A DNA stretch of 64,000 nt from Dyadobacter soli (GTDB taxonomy: Bacteria > Bacteroidota > Bacteroidia > Cytophagales > Spirosomataceae), in the NCBI RefSeq assembly GCF_900101885.1, contig NZ_FNAN01000010.1:62001-126000 (forward strand), read 5' to 3'. Shown here one piece after another: positions 20,701 to 29,241 of the stretch. Position numbers and translations under genes: made by a program. Position 1 is the first letter of the stretch. Each line of letters starts with the position of its first letter. The notes beneath the pieces are model-generated. The model had not been told where the DNA came from and made no database searches. It saw only the letters and a list, made by a program, of their open reading frames with translations.

Positions 20701-21024
20701 ACCCGGAAAGAGACCCGGGAGATCGAAGCGCTGACCATTTCGCTCTTGCAGGATCCTTCGTTGCAGGTGCTTTACCAGGACGAAAACCACATTCAGATCA
20801 ACAAGGAATTGCTGGTGCCGGGCGGCAAGATGCTGCATATAGACAGGGTCGTTCAGCGGCCGGGCGGCGAGTATATTTTCATGTCTTTTGTAGGTGGCAA
20901 CAGCCCCGACGAACCCCGCAGGCATTTGAAAAAACTGATCAAGGCATTTTCCGAAAACGGCAAGCCTTCACGCGGGGTATTGATTACCCTTGAAGACGAA
21001 CTGGTTGAATGGGTAGAACAGTAG
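17701..21024 (+). CDS. UvrD-family helicase, AddA/RecB-like, with degenerate nuclease tail
   Basis: The 1107-residue protein starts at GTG, placed directly before Walker A SSAGSGKT. Helicase motifs are intact: TFTNAAANEMKDRI (Ia), VDEFQDTSKLQ (II), GDAKQSIYRFRGGD (III), ITTIHKSKGLEYPILLI (V) and LYVAFTRPVQRLYV (VI). This is the order of AddA/RecB helicases that resect double-strand breaks. At the C-terminus a nuclease-like HIDRVV is present, but the expected D/E-x-K strand reads IFMSFVGG, so the PD-(D/E)xK active site appears lost. No addB-like gene is adjacent. Confidence 0.87.
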   Translation: MFKVYSSSAGSGKTYTLTKEYLKLALHSNSELYFRNILAVTFTNAAANEMKDRILLMLRTFSAYTENDAKPHPMMRDVVIEMYPDTEHDAALFAGACQLIAARAQMVFGQILHRYSDFSVMTIDKFTQRLISSFTDELGIPFVFETQLDADLLDDAVDRLLARIGQEGEEVLTDIVEKYYRENAEEGKNWGALPMQFRDTAGTLLSEQSYMQMKRVEDLKMEDWIAVRRQMREFVRGREEMMTKDAKHAFELIQSTYLSEKDFHQSGRGIYGYYRDRAEGKKLWMEPNSYVYKTIGEGVWYGAKTPAPIRDEIERLRTDLENYFHQIENIRSAETGKITLYNQLDRHIYNLSLLGEIRKEFDALLKQNNQVHISDFNRKIVDIVAREPVPFIFERLGEKYNHILVDEFQDTSKLQFANLLPLIENALSGGYFNLIVGDAKQSIYRFRGGDMDLILHLAQNQVMRLGSILGNSPFNDERLFALDNYLHINHLKTNRRSFREVTEFNNKFFGFIAESLGDEYPLIREVYDEHFSQEIPEGVAEGGHVEIEFLEMNEATEEGAEESSSDAISRRALELVHSLRQEGYHWRDIAILCRKKKEATTLANTLKEAGFPLISDDALSLAYSRSVHFIISFMKVLHSSDHRLARYEAAYLFHQVIRRKNPEPHEYEEIRVLCEARGLDSFLEYFRKWDITITSFKMRQVSVFELTELLMQQFGLFKQQLESEYLFRFLDVVLEFGNRKSNHLGDFLNYWESARYKFSITVPDGTDAIRITTIHKSKGLEYPILLIPYAQWKVTPNARLDRLWVDMDDVDYEEINIQDKPHYTNPKLRSSMVSVVKELENTVVGEQYREERMRTLIENLNLLYVAFTRPVQRLYVLAKRERRWESGQQINHWLRDYLNQEGFTPAWDETISKYVISESSGSLRHAHVSSGTTPFVLKTILSNDRTESLRLRRMADRIFDVQTFEPRHDRLQKMRYLLTRLKTVSDLPEALEKLVGEGIFTRKETREIEALTISLLQDPSLQVLYQDENHIQINKELLVPGGKMLHIDRVVQRPGGEYIFMSFVGGNSPDEPRRHLKKLIKAFSENGKPSRGVLITLEDELVEWVEQ

Positions 21025-21161
21025 AAGTATTTTGTATGATTTGAATTATAATCCGGTTAAATGCTATGAAAAAGGGCCGAAATACGGTCAAAAAGCATTA
21101 TTTTTCCGGATATTCCCCCAAATCGTCATTTAGTAGTATTTCTACTTGATATTCAGCGTTT

Positions 21162-24100
21162 ATGCAACTTACATTTCAGCGTCAGGTCTTACTTGGGATC
21201 TCATTTTCAATTCTTTTGGTGCTAGTGGTAGGCTATGTATCCTACAATGCGATCCTGATCCAGCAGGAAAATGCAGGCTGGGTCGACCACACGCGGGAGG
21301 TAATGCGCGTTTCTACTTCCGTTAAAAACCGCCTGCTGACCGCCGAAGCAAATGTCCGCGGGTTTGCGATTACCGGTAACGGTTCTTTCGAAACGAGCTA
21401 CCTGCAAGCTTCCAACGACATGTGGAAAGATGTAGAAGCATTGAGAAAGCTGGTGAAGGACAACAAAACACAAAGCGCACGGGTTGATTCGCTGTCCAAC
21501 CTCCTGGAAGCGCGGGTAGGCCTTATGAGCCGCCAGTACGAGATTCTGAAAGTAGGCAAATACAGCATCGATACCATCCAGCAGATTGTTTTGCAGGGAA
21601 AAGAAGTTTCTTCCAAAATCGAATTCAGCTTTCGCCGCATTGAAAACATGGAGGAAGGTTTGCTGACTGAGCGCGAACAACTTGCTTCGACGAGTTCGGC
21701 CCGCGCCAAGCAATATATCGTGCTGGGTTCGCTGCTGTTTTTCCTGGTGATCCTTTTGCTCTATTATTTTATCCGAAAAACATACCTGGCGCAGATTGCA
21801 AGCGAGAAGGCTATTCAATTGGCTAACAGCCGGTTGGAAGAGCTGGCATTGGAAGACCAGGAGAAAAACTGGATATTGAACGCAGCCATGGAGGTATCCA
21901 GCGCCGTGCGCGGTGAGCCCACGCTGACCGAACTTTCGGAGCGGTTGCTGAACAAATTTTCGAAAGTGACTGGCTCGCAGGTCTCTGCAATGTACCTCGT
22001 CACCCGCTCGGGCAATTTGCTCGAACGTTCGGCAGTACACGGCCTTTCGGCTGTGGAGTCGGCACCGGCATTTGTTTCGTTCGGAGAAGGGTTACTGGGC
22101 CAGTTTGCCGCGGATAGGGGCGATATCAAGCGCCTGGACGTAGCGCAAGGCTATTTGCAGGTGAAGACAGCCACCGGTAATGCAGCGCCTGGTGTCGTCC
22201 TAATGAAAAACATCAGCTTCGATGGCTCGGTAGCAGGTCTTCTTGAAATTGGTTACCTGAAAGACCCGGGACCGAAGGTGATCAAGCTGCTCGAAATGAT
22301 TTCCGATAATGTAGCGGTGGCGATTATGGCCGCCCGTGCGCGCGAGATTGCCAACGAATTGCTCGAAAAAACGCAGTTGCAGGCCGAAGAGCTGGAAAGT
22401 CAGCAAGAGGAACTGCGGGTTACCAATGAGGAACTCACGCGGCAGACATCGCTTTTGCAGGTTTCGGAAGAGGAGCTGCGCGTACAGCAGGAAGAGTTAA
22501 AACAGATCAATACCGAGCTGGAAGAAAAGGCTTTTATGCTCGAAGAACAGAAAAGCACGATCGAAGAGGCGCGTGATCAGATCCAGATCAAAGCGGATGA
22601 ACTCGAACGCAGCGGGCGCTTCAAAAGTGAGTTTTTGGCCAATATGAGCCACGAGCTGCGGACGCCGCTGAACAGTATCCTGATTTTGTCACGCATCCTG
22701 GGCGAAAACAAAGGAGCCAGGTTGAATGAAGAGGAGCAGCGCTATGCTTCGGTGATCTACAATTCCGGCAACGATTTGCTGACGCTTATCAACGATATCC
22801 TCGATCTCGCGAAGGTGGAAGCCGGGAAAATCGAGCTAATCCATGAAAATATCAGTGCCGAATCCATTTTGGCCGAAGTCAAAAGTACTTTCCAGAAGGT
22901 TGCCGAAAACAAAGGCCTTTCATTGCAGGTCGAGAAGACCGATTCGTGCCCTGCGACGCTGTTTACCGACCATACCCGTATGTTACAGATACTTAGAAAT
23001 TTGATTTCTAACGCCGTTAAATTTACTTCCGCTCCTGGAAAGGTTTCGCTGCTGATCTCAAAAGAAGATAACCAGCTGCATTTCGAGGTCGCCGATACAG
23101 GTATTGGCATTCCTGCCGAAAAGCAGGCGTCGATTTTCGAAGCATTCCAGCAAGCCGACGGTTCTACGAGCCGGAAATATGGCGGTACAGGGCTCGGGTT
23201 ATCGATCAGCCGCGAGCTGGCCGGCCTTTTCAATGGGTCGATTTCGCTGAAAAGCACGCCGGGCGAAGGTTCGGTATTCACATTGAAAATCCCTTACCTG
23301 ACTGAATCGGATGAGCAAACCACTGTTATCGAGCCGGAAACTGTGGTGGAGCCGGTTAAACGGGAACAGCAGGAGGAAAAACCGCCGGTAGCCGAGAATG
23401 GCAAGGCGCGACGCCTGCTGCTGATCGAGGACGACAGTATTTTCGCGGCGGATATGGCCGCCAAGGCGAAGGGAAGTGGTTTTGAAGTGCAGATAGCCGC
23501 TAGCGGCCGGGAGGCGCTGGAAATGGTAGGCGCATTCAATCCGACCGCGATTATACTTGACATGCATTTGCCCGATATGGCGGGCGAAGTGGTATTGAAG
23601 GAGCTGAAAAGTGACACACGCACGCGGCTAATCCCCGTGCATACGGTGTCGTCGGGCGATTATTTCGATGAAGAAATGGTGAAAAACGGGGCGATCGGTT
23701 TTATGCAGAAACCGGTTGACGAGCGGTCGGCCCAGCACATATTCACCGCATTAAAACTGGAAGGAAAGGACCTCGACCAGCAGCGCATTCTGCTCATCGA
23801 GGATGATGCCTACCAAAGCAAATACCTGGGCGATTTCCTTGCGAGCAATAACATTTTCGTACTGTATGCCTATTCCGCAGCCGAAGCGCTGGCGATCCTT
23901 GAATCGGATCGGGTCGACGGCATTATCCTTGACGTGCGATTGGCGGATATGAACGGGCTGGATCTTTTGGATAAAATCAAAGAAAACGCGCAATGGAATG
24001 AGCTGCCTGTGGTGGTCAACACGGCAGAAGACCTTACCCAGGCCGATTTGGGGCGGGTAATGAAGTACGCGCACCCGGTGGTGATCAAAACCAAGAAATC

Positions 24101-24596
24101 GAACGAGCGCCTGCTCGACGAGGTGAAGCTTTTCCTCAAAAAAATACAGCCGAAAGCGCCGGAGCCGGAAGCACCGAAAGAATCGTTCAGCAATGCGGTA
24201 GTGAATGCGGAAAAGCTTTTTGTAGGCAAAAAACTGCTGCTGGCCGACGACGATATGCGCAATATTTTTGCATTGAGCGCCGTGCTGGAAGACGCCGGGT
24301 TCAGCATTGAAATCGCTACGAATGGTAGGGAGGCGATCGATAAATTGGAAGACAATCCGGAGATCGAGCTGATATTAATGGATGTAATGATGCCTGAAAT
24401 GGACGGTATCGAGGCGACGCGGCGTATCAGGCAGGTACCGAGATGGGCCAATATCCCCATCATCGCGGTGACCGCCAAAGCCATGCAGGGCGACCGCGAG
24501 CAATGCCTCGAAGCCGGTGCGAACGATTATATTTCAAAACCTGTGGATGTTGACAAGCTGCTTTCGCTGATCAAGGTCTGGTTACAAGCTGCGTAG
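21162..24596 (+). CDS. Hybrid sensor histidine kinase: CHASE3-GAF-HisKA-HATPase-REC-REC-REC
   Basis: The 1144-residue protein has TM1 (about 8-30), a CHASE3 sensor domain (30-180), TM2 (about 187-208), a GAF domain (about 240-390) and a coiled coil rich in EELRVTNEELTRQ-like units (390-490). HisKA has phospho-His near 497 in NMSHELRTP, and HATPase has NLISNAVKF and GTGLGLSIS. Three receiver domains start near residues 748, 877 and 1023. REC1 has DMHLPD, REC2 DVRLAD and REC3 DVMMPEMDG as phospho-acceptor sites. It heads a cluster with CheR, CheB and a second hybrid kinase. The layout resembles signalling kinases that control stress or biofilm states; the input is unknown. Confidence 0.92.
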   Translation: MQLTFQRQVLLGISFSILLVLVVGYVSYNAILIQQENAGWVDHTREVMRVSTSVKNRLLTAEANVRGFAITGNGSFETSYLQASNDMWKDVEALRKLVKDNKTQSARVDSLSNLLEARVGLMSRQYEILKVGKYSIDTIQQIVLQGKEVSSKIEFSFRRIENMEEGLLTEREQLASTSSARAKQYIVLGSLLFFLVILLLYYFIRKTYLAQIASEKAIQLANSRLEELALEDQEKNWILNAAMEVSSAVRGEPTLTELSERLLNKFSKVTGSQVSAMYLVTRSGNLLERSAVHGLSAVESAPAFVSFGEGLLGQFAADRGDIKRLDVAQGYLQVKTATGNAAPGVVLMKNISFDGSVAGLLEIGYLKDPGPKVIKLLEMISDNVAVAIMAARAREIANELLEKTQLQAEELESQQEELRVTNEELTRQTSLLQVSEEELRVQQEELKQINTELEEKAFMLEEQKSTIEEARDQIQIKADELERSGRFKSEFLANMSHELRTPLNSILILSRILGENKGARLNEEEQRYASVIYNSGNDLLTLINDILDLAKVEAGKIELIHENISAESILAEVKSTFQKVAENKGLSLQVEKTDSCPATLFTDHTRMLQILRNLISNAVKFTSAPGKVSLLISKEDNQLHFEVADTGIGIPAEKQASIFEAFQQADGSTSRKYGGTGLGLSISRELAGLFNGSISLKSTPGEGSVFTLKIPYLTESDEQTTVIEPETVVEPVKREQQEEKPPVAENGKARRLLLIEDDSIFAADMAAKAKGSGFEVQIAASGREALEMVGAFNPTAIILDMHLPDMAGEVVLKELKSDTRTRLIPVHTVSSGDYFDEEMVKNGAIGFMQKPVDERSAQHIFTALKLEGKDLDQQRILLIEDDAYQSKYLGDFLASNNIFVLYAYSAAEALAILESDRVDGIILDVRLADMNGLDLLDKIKENAQWNELPVVVNTAEDLTQADLGRVMKYAHPVVIKTKKSNERLLDEVKLFLKKIQPKAPEPEAPKESFSNAVVNAEKLFVGKKLLLADDDMRNIFALSAVLEDAGFSIEIATNGREAIDKLEDNPEIELILMDVMMPEMDGIEATRRIRQVPRWANIPIIAVTAKAMQGDREQCLEAGANDYISKPVDVDKLLSLIKVWLQAA

Positions 24597-24598
24597 TT

Positions 24599-25414
24599 AT
24601 GGTGCTGATAGAATATGCGGAACTGGAAATACTCATCGTGCGGATCAGGGAAATATCAGGTTTTGATTTCTCCGGGTACGCGAGGCCGTCGCTGCTGCGG
24701 CGGGCGAGCAGGTATTTGACGACCCACAAAATGGATTTCCCGCAATTGCTCGTGCATATCGAACAGGGCGGGAGCGTGGTATACGGCCTGATACAGGAGT
24801 TGACCGTCAACTATTCGGAGATGTTCCGGGACGCGGATTTCTTTATGAAAGCGAAGTCGGAGGTGTTTACTTACCTCGAATCGTACCCGACGCTGCGTTT
24901 TTGGGTGGCGGGATGTGCAACCGGCGAAGAGGCTTATTCAATGGCGATTTTTCTCAAAGAGGCGGGGTTTCTCGGTCGCTCGCTGATCTACGCCACCGAC
25001 CTGAGCAAGAAGGCGCTCACGGCCGCGCGCGAGGGCGTGTTCACGCTCGGGAATGTGCGTACGTACTCGGAGAATTATCTGGCGGCAGGCGGAAAGCATT
25101 CATTGTCGGATTACTACCATGTGGCTTACAACAAGGCGGTGATGCTGCCGGAGCTGCGGCGGAACATTGTTTTTTCCATGCATGACCTTACCGGCGACGG
25201 CGTGTTCAACGAGTTTCAGTTTATCAGTTGCCGGAATGTGATGATCTATTTTACCCTGGAACTCCGCCAAAAAGTATTCAGGCTTTTGTATGACAGTCTC
25301 AGTATGTTGGGTTTTCTTTGCCTGGGGAAGCGCGAAACACTGCGCTATTCGGGTCTGGAAGAAAACTTCAAAGTGATCGATAGCACGTTGAACATTTACC
25401 AGAAGATCAGATGA
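24599..25414 (+). CDS. CheR-type protein-glutamate methyltransferase
   Basis: The 271-residue protein has the CheR N-terminal helical domain (about 1-75) and a SAM-dependent methyltransferase domain with FWVAGCATGEEAYSMAI as motif I and FISCRNVMIYF as the conserved late motif. CheR methylates glutamates of chemoreceptors. No chemoreceptor gene is in the window, so the target may be a kinase or an unlinked protein. It starts 2 bp after the hybrid kinase stop and overlaps CheB by 4 bp (ATGA). Confidence 0.9.
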   Translation: MVLIEYAELEILIVRIREISGFDFSGYARPSLLRRASRYLTTHKMDFPQLLVHIEQGGSVVYGLIQELTVNYSEMFRDADFFMKAKSEVFTYLESYPTLRFWVAGCATGEEAYSMAIFLKEAGFLGRSLIYATDLSKKALTAAREGVFTLGNVRTYSENYLAAGGKHSLSDYYHVAYNKAVMLPELRRNIVFSMHDLTGDGVFNEFQFISCRNVMIYFTLELRQKVFRLLYDSLSMLGFLCLGKRETLRYSGLEENFKVIDSTLNIYQKIR

Positions 25415-25995
25415 GCAATGCGACGGATAATGGTTCACTCAGTTTGGTGCTGGTCGGCGGATCGTCGGGCAGCTTTGCGATTTTCGAGGAAATGCTCAGG
25501 CTGGTCAGAAACCCGATTTCGTTCGCATTGATTTTCGTATTGCACCGCGGCAAATCCAGTACCGCGGTTTTGCCGCAATTATTTAAAAACAAGACAAATG
25601 TAGCTATGAGCGAGCCGTACCATCTGGACCCGATCGAGGAGAATTCCATTTATTTCGCTTACCCGGACTACCACCTGCTGATTGGTCCCGACAAACGGTT
25701 TCACTACGATTGTTCCGACAAAGATTTCTTTTCACGCCCATCCATCGACGCAACCTTCATTTCTGCCGCCGTTTCCGGCATTCCCGTGAAAGCGGCCATG
25801 CTCTTTTCCGGTTCCAGTGCCGACGGCGCTTTTGGAATGAAAGCATTGGCAGAAAAAGGGTTCCCGACCTACGTACAGAACCCGGCCGAGGCGGAGTCGC
25901 CGCGCATGCCCGAGCAAGCCCTTTTGGCCTACGAAAAACACCGGGTAATGGTCGATGGAAACCTGTTTTCGATCATCAACGATATCCTTCAATAG
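25411..25995 (+). CDS. CheB-type methylesterase domain protein, no receiver domain
   Basis: The 194-residue protein consists only of the CheB catalytic domain. The catalytic triad is present: Ser in GGSSGSF, His in VLHRG and Asp in SADGAFG. It should remove methyl esters or deamidate glutamine side chains. The usual N-terminal receiver domain is missing, so phosphorylation control could come from the neighbouring hybrid kinases in trans. It starts inside the CheR stop codon. Confidence 0.88.
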   Translation: MSNATDNGSLSLVLVGGSSGSFAIFEEMLRLVRNPISFALIFVLHRGKSSTAVLPQLFKNKTNVAMSEPYHLDPIEENSIYFAYPDYHLLIGPDKRFHYDCSDKDFFSRPSIDATFISAAVSGIPVKAAMLFSGSSADGAFGMKALAEKGFPTYVQNPAEAESPRMPEQALLAYEKHRVMVDGNLFSIINDILQ

Positions 25996-26012
25996 CTACT
26001 CAACGATAACCC

Positions 26013-27956
26013 ATGGAAAATACAAAGATTTTGCTGCTGGACGACCGGGAAGAGAACCTGATCTCACTCAAAGCGATCCTGAACCGCGACGACATTGAAA
26101 TTTACGCGACTACGTCACCCAACGAGGCATTGCGCATTGTCTGGGAAAACGAGATTGCCGTTGCGCTGGTGGATGTTCAAATGCCGGGAATGGATGGTTT
26201 CGAGTTTGCGGAGACACTTTTTTCAAACCCCAAAACCCGCGAAATCCTGATCGTTTTCGTGACGGCAATTTCCAAAGAAACGACTTATGCGGTGCGAGGT
26301 CTCAAAACCGGGGCCATCGATTACCTCTACAAGCCGCTCGACCCTTACATTACCAATGCGAAGGTCGATTCGCTGATCAAGCTCGCGCGCAGCCAGCGGG
26401 AGATACGCGAGAAGAATAAGCTGCTGGAAAACTACGCGACGATCGTGCTTAATTCTCCGGATATCATTGCTACCGTGGAGCCGGATACCGGGTCGATATT
26501 ATCTATCAATCCGTCCGTGGAGACCATACTAGGCATTTCCGCTGCCTCGCTGATACGGACTTCGGTACTCGATCTGCTGGTAGATCCCTTGAAATCAAGC
26601 CTGCGCGAAGTGCTTGTGAAGCGCAGTTTCGTAGGCGGGGAGACCATCGTCGTGGAGGATCAGTTCTACGGTCGGCTGCGGCAGCCGGTATGGCTGGAAT
26701 TGAGGATAATGTATAAAAACAGGCTATTGTTCGTAAACCTGCACGATGTGGAGAAGCGGAAAGCGCACGAACTGGCGCTGATCGACGCACAGACGCAGGC
26801 GGAAAAGGCGCGGAAAACGAAGGAATCGTTCCTCGCTAACATGAGCCATGAGATACGGACGCCGCTGAACGGTATTATCGGCCTGGGCAACCTGCTGGCC
26901 GCAACGGAACTAACCGACGGGCAGAACGAACTCGTAAATATGCTTCGCCAATCATCGGGATCGCTCCTGAATATCCTGAATGACATCCTCGATATTTCCA
27001 AAATCGACGAAGGCAAGTTCTCGATCATCCCGACGTCTACTGACCTCCGGCTACTAGGCAAGCAGATCATCGATTTAATGCAGTTTAAAGCCGATGAAAA
27101 GAAACTGGAACTGCGGCTGGAAACCGGCGACAAAATTCCCGAATGCGTGACCGTAGACGGTATGCGCCTGAACCAGATTTTGCTGAACCTGATCGGTAAT
27201 GCATTGAAATTCACCGAAACGGGCAATGTGACTTTGAAAATGGAACACCTGGCCGAAACACCGGCGGGGCACCGGATCCGGTTTGCGGTGGAGGACACGG
27301 GTATAGGAATGTCGGACGAGCATCTGGCCAATATTTTCTCCGAATACGGGCAGGCTTCCGAGAATACTTCGCATCAGTACGGCGGTACCGGCCTCGGTCT
27401 GACCATCTCGCAGAAACTCGTGCGGCTCATGGGCAGCGAGCTGGAAGTGAACAGCCGTTTCCACCAGGGAAGCCAGTTCTTTTTTACATTAATCCTCCAA
27501 GATGCCAACGAAAAGACCGGCGACGCAAAGCCCGTGGTGTCATTCCAGAACCTGCCGTCTTTCGACGGCAAGAAAGTGCTGGTAGCCGAGGATAACCCGA
27601 TCAATGCATTGCTTTTGAAAAAATACCTCAAAGCATGGCAGCTCGATGCCGTGATCGTAGGCAATGGAAAAGAGGCCGTGGACCAGCTGCGCGAGGAGCT
27701 TTTCGACCTGATCATCATGGATACCCGTATGCCCGAAATGGACGGTTTTCAGGCCGCCCGCATGGCGCGTGAGGAGCTCCGCATTACCACGCCGATCCTT
27801 TCGCTTTCGGCCACCGTGCTGCCCGAAGAGGTGGCCCAGGCACTGGAAGCAGGTATGAACGATACGCTTTCCAAACCGTTCGAACCGGAGAAGCTGCACC
27901 AGAAAATAGACTTGCTGCTTTCAACCATCGCACCTGCAAACGTGTCACAAGTTTGA
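26013..27956 (+). CDS. Hybrid sensor kinase: REC-PAS-HisKA-HATPase-REC
   Basis: The 647-residue protein is soluble, with no signal peptide or membrane helix. An N-terminal receiver (1-125, VDVQMPGMDGF) is followed by a PAS domain (about 140-250), HisKA with His near 279 in NMSHEIRTP, HATPase with NLIGNALKF and GTGLGLTIS, and a C-terminal receiver (about 518-640, DTRMPEMDGFQ). The N-terminal receiver can take phosphate from the upstream hybrid kinase, suggesting a relay. It is 17 bp after CheB, in the same operon. Confidence 0.92.
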   Translation: MENTKILLLDDREENLISLKAILNRDDIEIYATTSPNEALRIVWENEIAVALVDVQMPGMDGFEFAETLFSNPKTREILIVFVTAISKETTYAVRGLKTGAIDYLYKPLDPYITNAKVDSLIKLARSQREIREKNKLLENYATIVLNSPDIIATVEPDTGSILSINPSVETILGISAASLIRTSVLDLLVDPLKSSLREVLVKRSFVGGETIVVEDQFYGRLRQPVWLELRIMYKNRLLFVNLHDVEKRKAHELALIDAQTQAEKARKTKESFLANMSHEIRTPLNGIIGLGNLLAATELTDGQNELVNMLRQSSGSLLNILNDILDISKIDEGKFSIIPTSTDLRLLGKQIIDLMQFKADEKKLELRLETGDKIPECVTVDGMRLNQILLNLIGNALKFTETGNVTLKMEHLAETPAGHRIRFAVEDTGIGMSDEHLANIFSEYGQASENTSHQYGGTGLGLTISQKLVRLMGSELEVNSRFHQGSQFFFTLILQDANEKTGDAKPVVSFQNLPSFDGKKVLVAEDNPINALLLKKYLKAWQLDAVIVGNGKEAVDQLREELFDLIIMDTRMPEMDGFQAARMAREELRITTPILSLSATVLPEEVAQALEAGMNDTLSKPFEPEKLHQKIDLLLSTIAPANVSQV

Positions 27957-28042
27957 AGTGCAACGATTTCCGGCAACTTTTCGTAATGATTATTTGCAGG
28001 AATTCGTTCTAGAAAGAGTAATTCTAATTGATAAAACAACAA

Positions 28043-28810
28043 ATGAAAACGATCAGAAACAGTTGGTCATTACTGCTGTTAATAGCCCTCGGCGGTTGCA
28101 GTTCGTCCAAAACGATGCCTTATGCATCCAAATGGAATGCGCCGTTCTCCTATGTAGATGAAATCAAACCCGACCAGCAGGACCAGCGGTCGCGCCTCAG
28201 ATACGGAATCATCAACGACGACCAGTACGTGTACATCACGCTCAAAACGAAAGACCCGAACACGATCCAGAACATCCTGAGCAGCGGCCTGAAAATCGCA
28301 TTCAGTCCGGAGGGCCAGAAGAAGGAAGGCTACGCGCTGACTTTCCCGGTGGTGATGAAGGAAGATCGCAAGGCATTACGCCGCGTAGAAACGGATTTGC
28401 CTAACAGCCTCGGCCTCGGGCTTCTCTTGGATTCGTACAATAAAGAGGCCGTTTGGAAAGACCGCGACGGTCAGCATTTGATCGACCTCGTACGGCCTGA
28501 TGGCAGCATCAAATCGCACATCTCGATGGACCGCGACGGCGAACTTACCGAGCAAATCGCGATCCCTTTCGCACTCATGAATGTGAATGCGCGTGAAACG
28601 GGAATGATGGGCATGAGCATTAAGGTCGATGGCCAATCATCGTCGAACTCCGGTTTCAGCCCGCGTATTGGTATCGGCCTTGGGGGCGGTATCGGCATGG
28701 GCGGCGGTATGGGAGTAGGCATCGGAACCGGCGGGTATAACTCGCGCTACAATGGTAATGACCGTAACGTAGACATCCGCCTGGAAGTGCAACTGGCAAG
28801 AGCTAACTAA
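28043..28810 (+). CDS. Lipoprotein with glycine-rich C-terminus, unrecognised
   Basis: The 255-residue protein has a lipobox at LGGC near residue 18, so it should be lipidated. The middle part reads like a beta-rich domain (YGIINDDQYVYITLKTKD) that resembles carbohydrate-binding-like folds, but I cannot assign it firmly. The C-terminus is a Gly/Met/Ile repeat region (about 205-235) such as GGGIGMGGGMGVGIGTGG. ATG 28043 starts the signal peptide; a TTG 15 bp upstream is less likely. It follows the signalling cluster and ends at a terminator. Confidence 0.6.
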   Translation: MKTIRNSWSLLLLIALGGCSSSKTMPYASKWNAPFSYVDEIKPDQQDQRSRLRYGIINDDQYVYITLKTKDPNTIQNILSSGLKIAFSPEGQKKEGYALTFPVVMKEDRKALRRVETDLPNSLGLGLLLDSYNKEAVWKDRDGQHLIDLVRPDGSIKSHISMDRDGELTEQIAIPFALMNVNARETGMMGMSIKVDGQSSSNSGFSPRIGIGLGGGIGMGGGMGVGIGTGGYNSRYNGNDRNVDIRLEVQLARAN

Positions 28811-28832
28811 ACCAGTCTTTATCAGGATTTTA

Positions 28833-28864
28833 AGCCCGCTGTGTAATGCAGCGGGCTTTTTTTG
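28833..28864 (+). terminator. Intrinsic terminator after the signalling cluster
   Basis: A 9-bp stem AGCCCGCTG/CAGCGGGCT with a 7-nt loop runs into a T-tract. Confidence 0.9.
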
Positions 28865-28890
28865 TGGTGTGTTCGTCGGGTGTGGTTAGG

Positions 28891-29020
28891 GGTGCATTGT
28901 TGTTGCATCCCTGACGGGATTTTGATCTTCATGCTCAATTCTTCATTACTACCAATATTACGTCGCTACGCGACTTTGATTGCCGCCCCAAAATGCCGTT
29001 AGGCATGTAATCTTGGTAGC
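28891..29020. repeat. Dispersed micro-palindrome mosaic (copy 2)
   Basis: Palindromes ATCCC-TGAC-GGGAT (28907-28920), TCGC-TAC-GCGA (28963-28973, preceded by ctaccaatattac) and ATGCC-GTTA-GGCAT (28993-29006, followed by gtaatcttggtagc) are inverted relatives of three modules at 8439-8619. They fill most of the 431-bp gap between the lipoprotein and marR. The stretch 29041-29080 contains another weak repeat (gccgtaggtacg). Confidence 0.8.
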
Positions 29021-29176
29021 GCATTAATTTTTCCGACACCTTCCGGGCGTGCCGTAGGTACGCGACAACACGGCTTATTCCGGATACTAGCGCCTTGCAT
29101 TGACTTGAATATCATCGAATTGTAAAACATTTCGACATTTTGTAACTAATTGTTTTTTAAATACTTATAAGTAGCA

Positions 29177-29204
29177 TATATTTGCATAATACTTGACTAA
29201 TCAA
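29177..29204 (+). promoter_or_regulatory. marR promoter -7 element with overlapping operator candidate
   Basis: TATATTTG at 29177-29184 matches TAnnTTTG. A perfect palindrome TTGA-CTAA-TCAA (29193-29204) lies where transcription should begin, a usual place for MarR autorepression. Confidence 0.5.
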
Positions 29205-29241
29205 ATATATATCAACTATAAATCAAATACTTTTCAAATTT

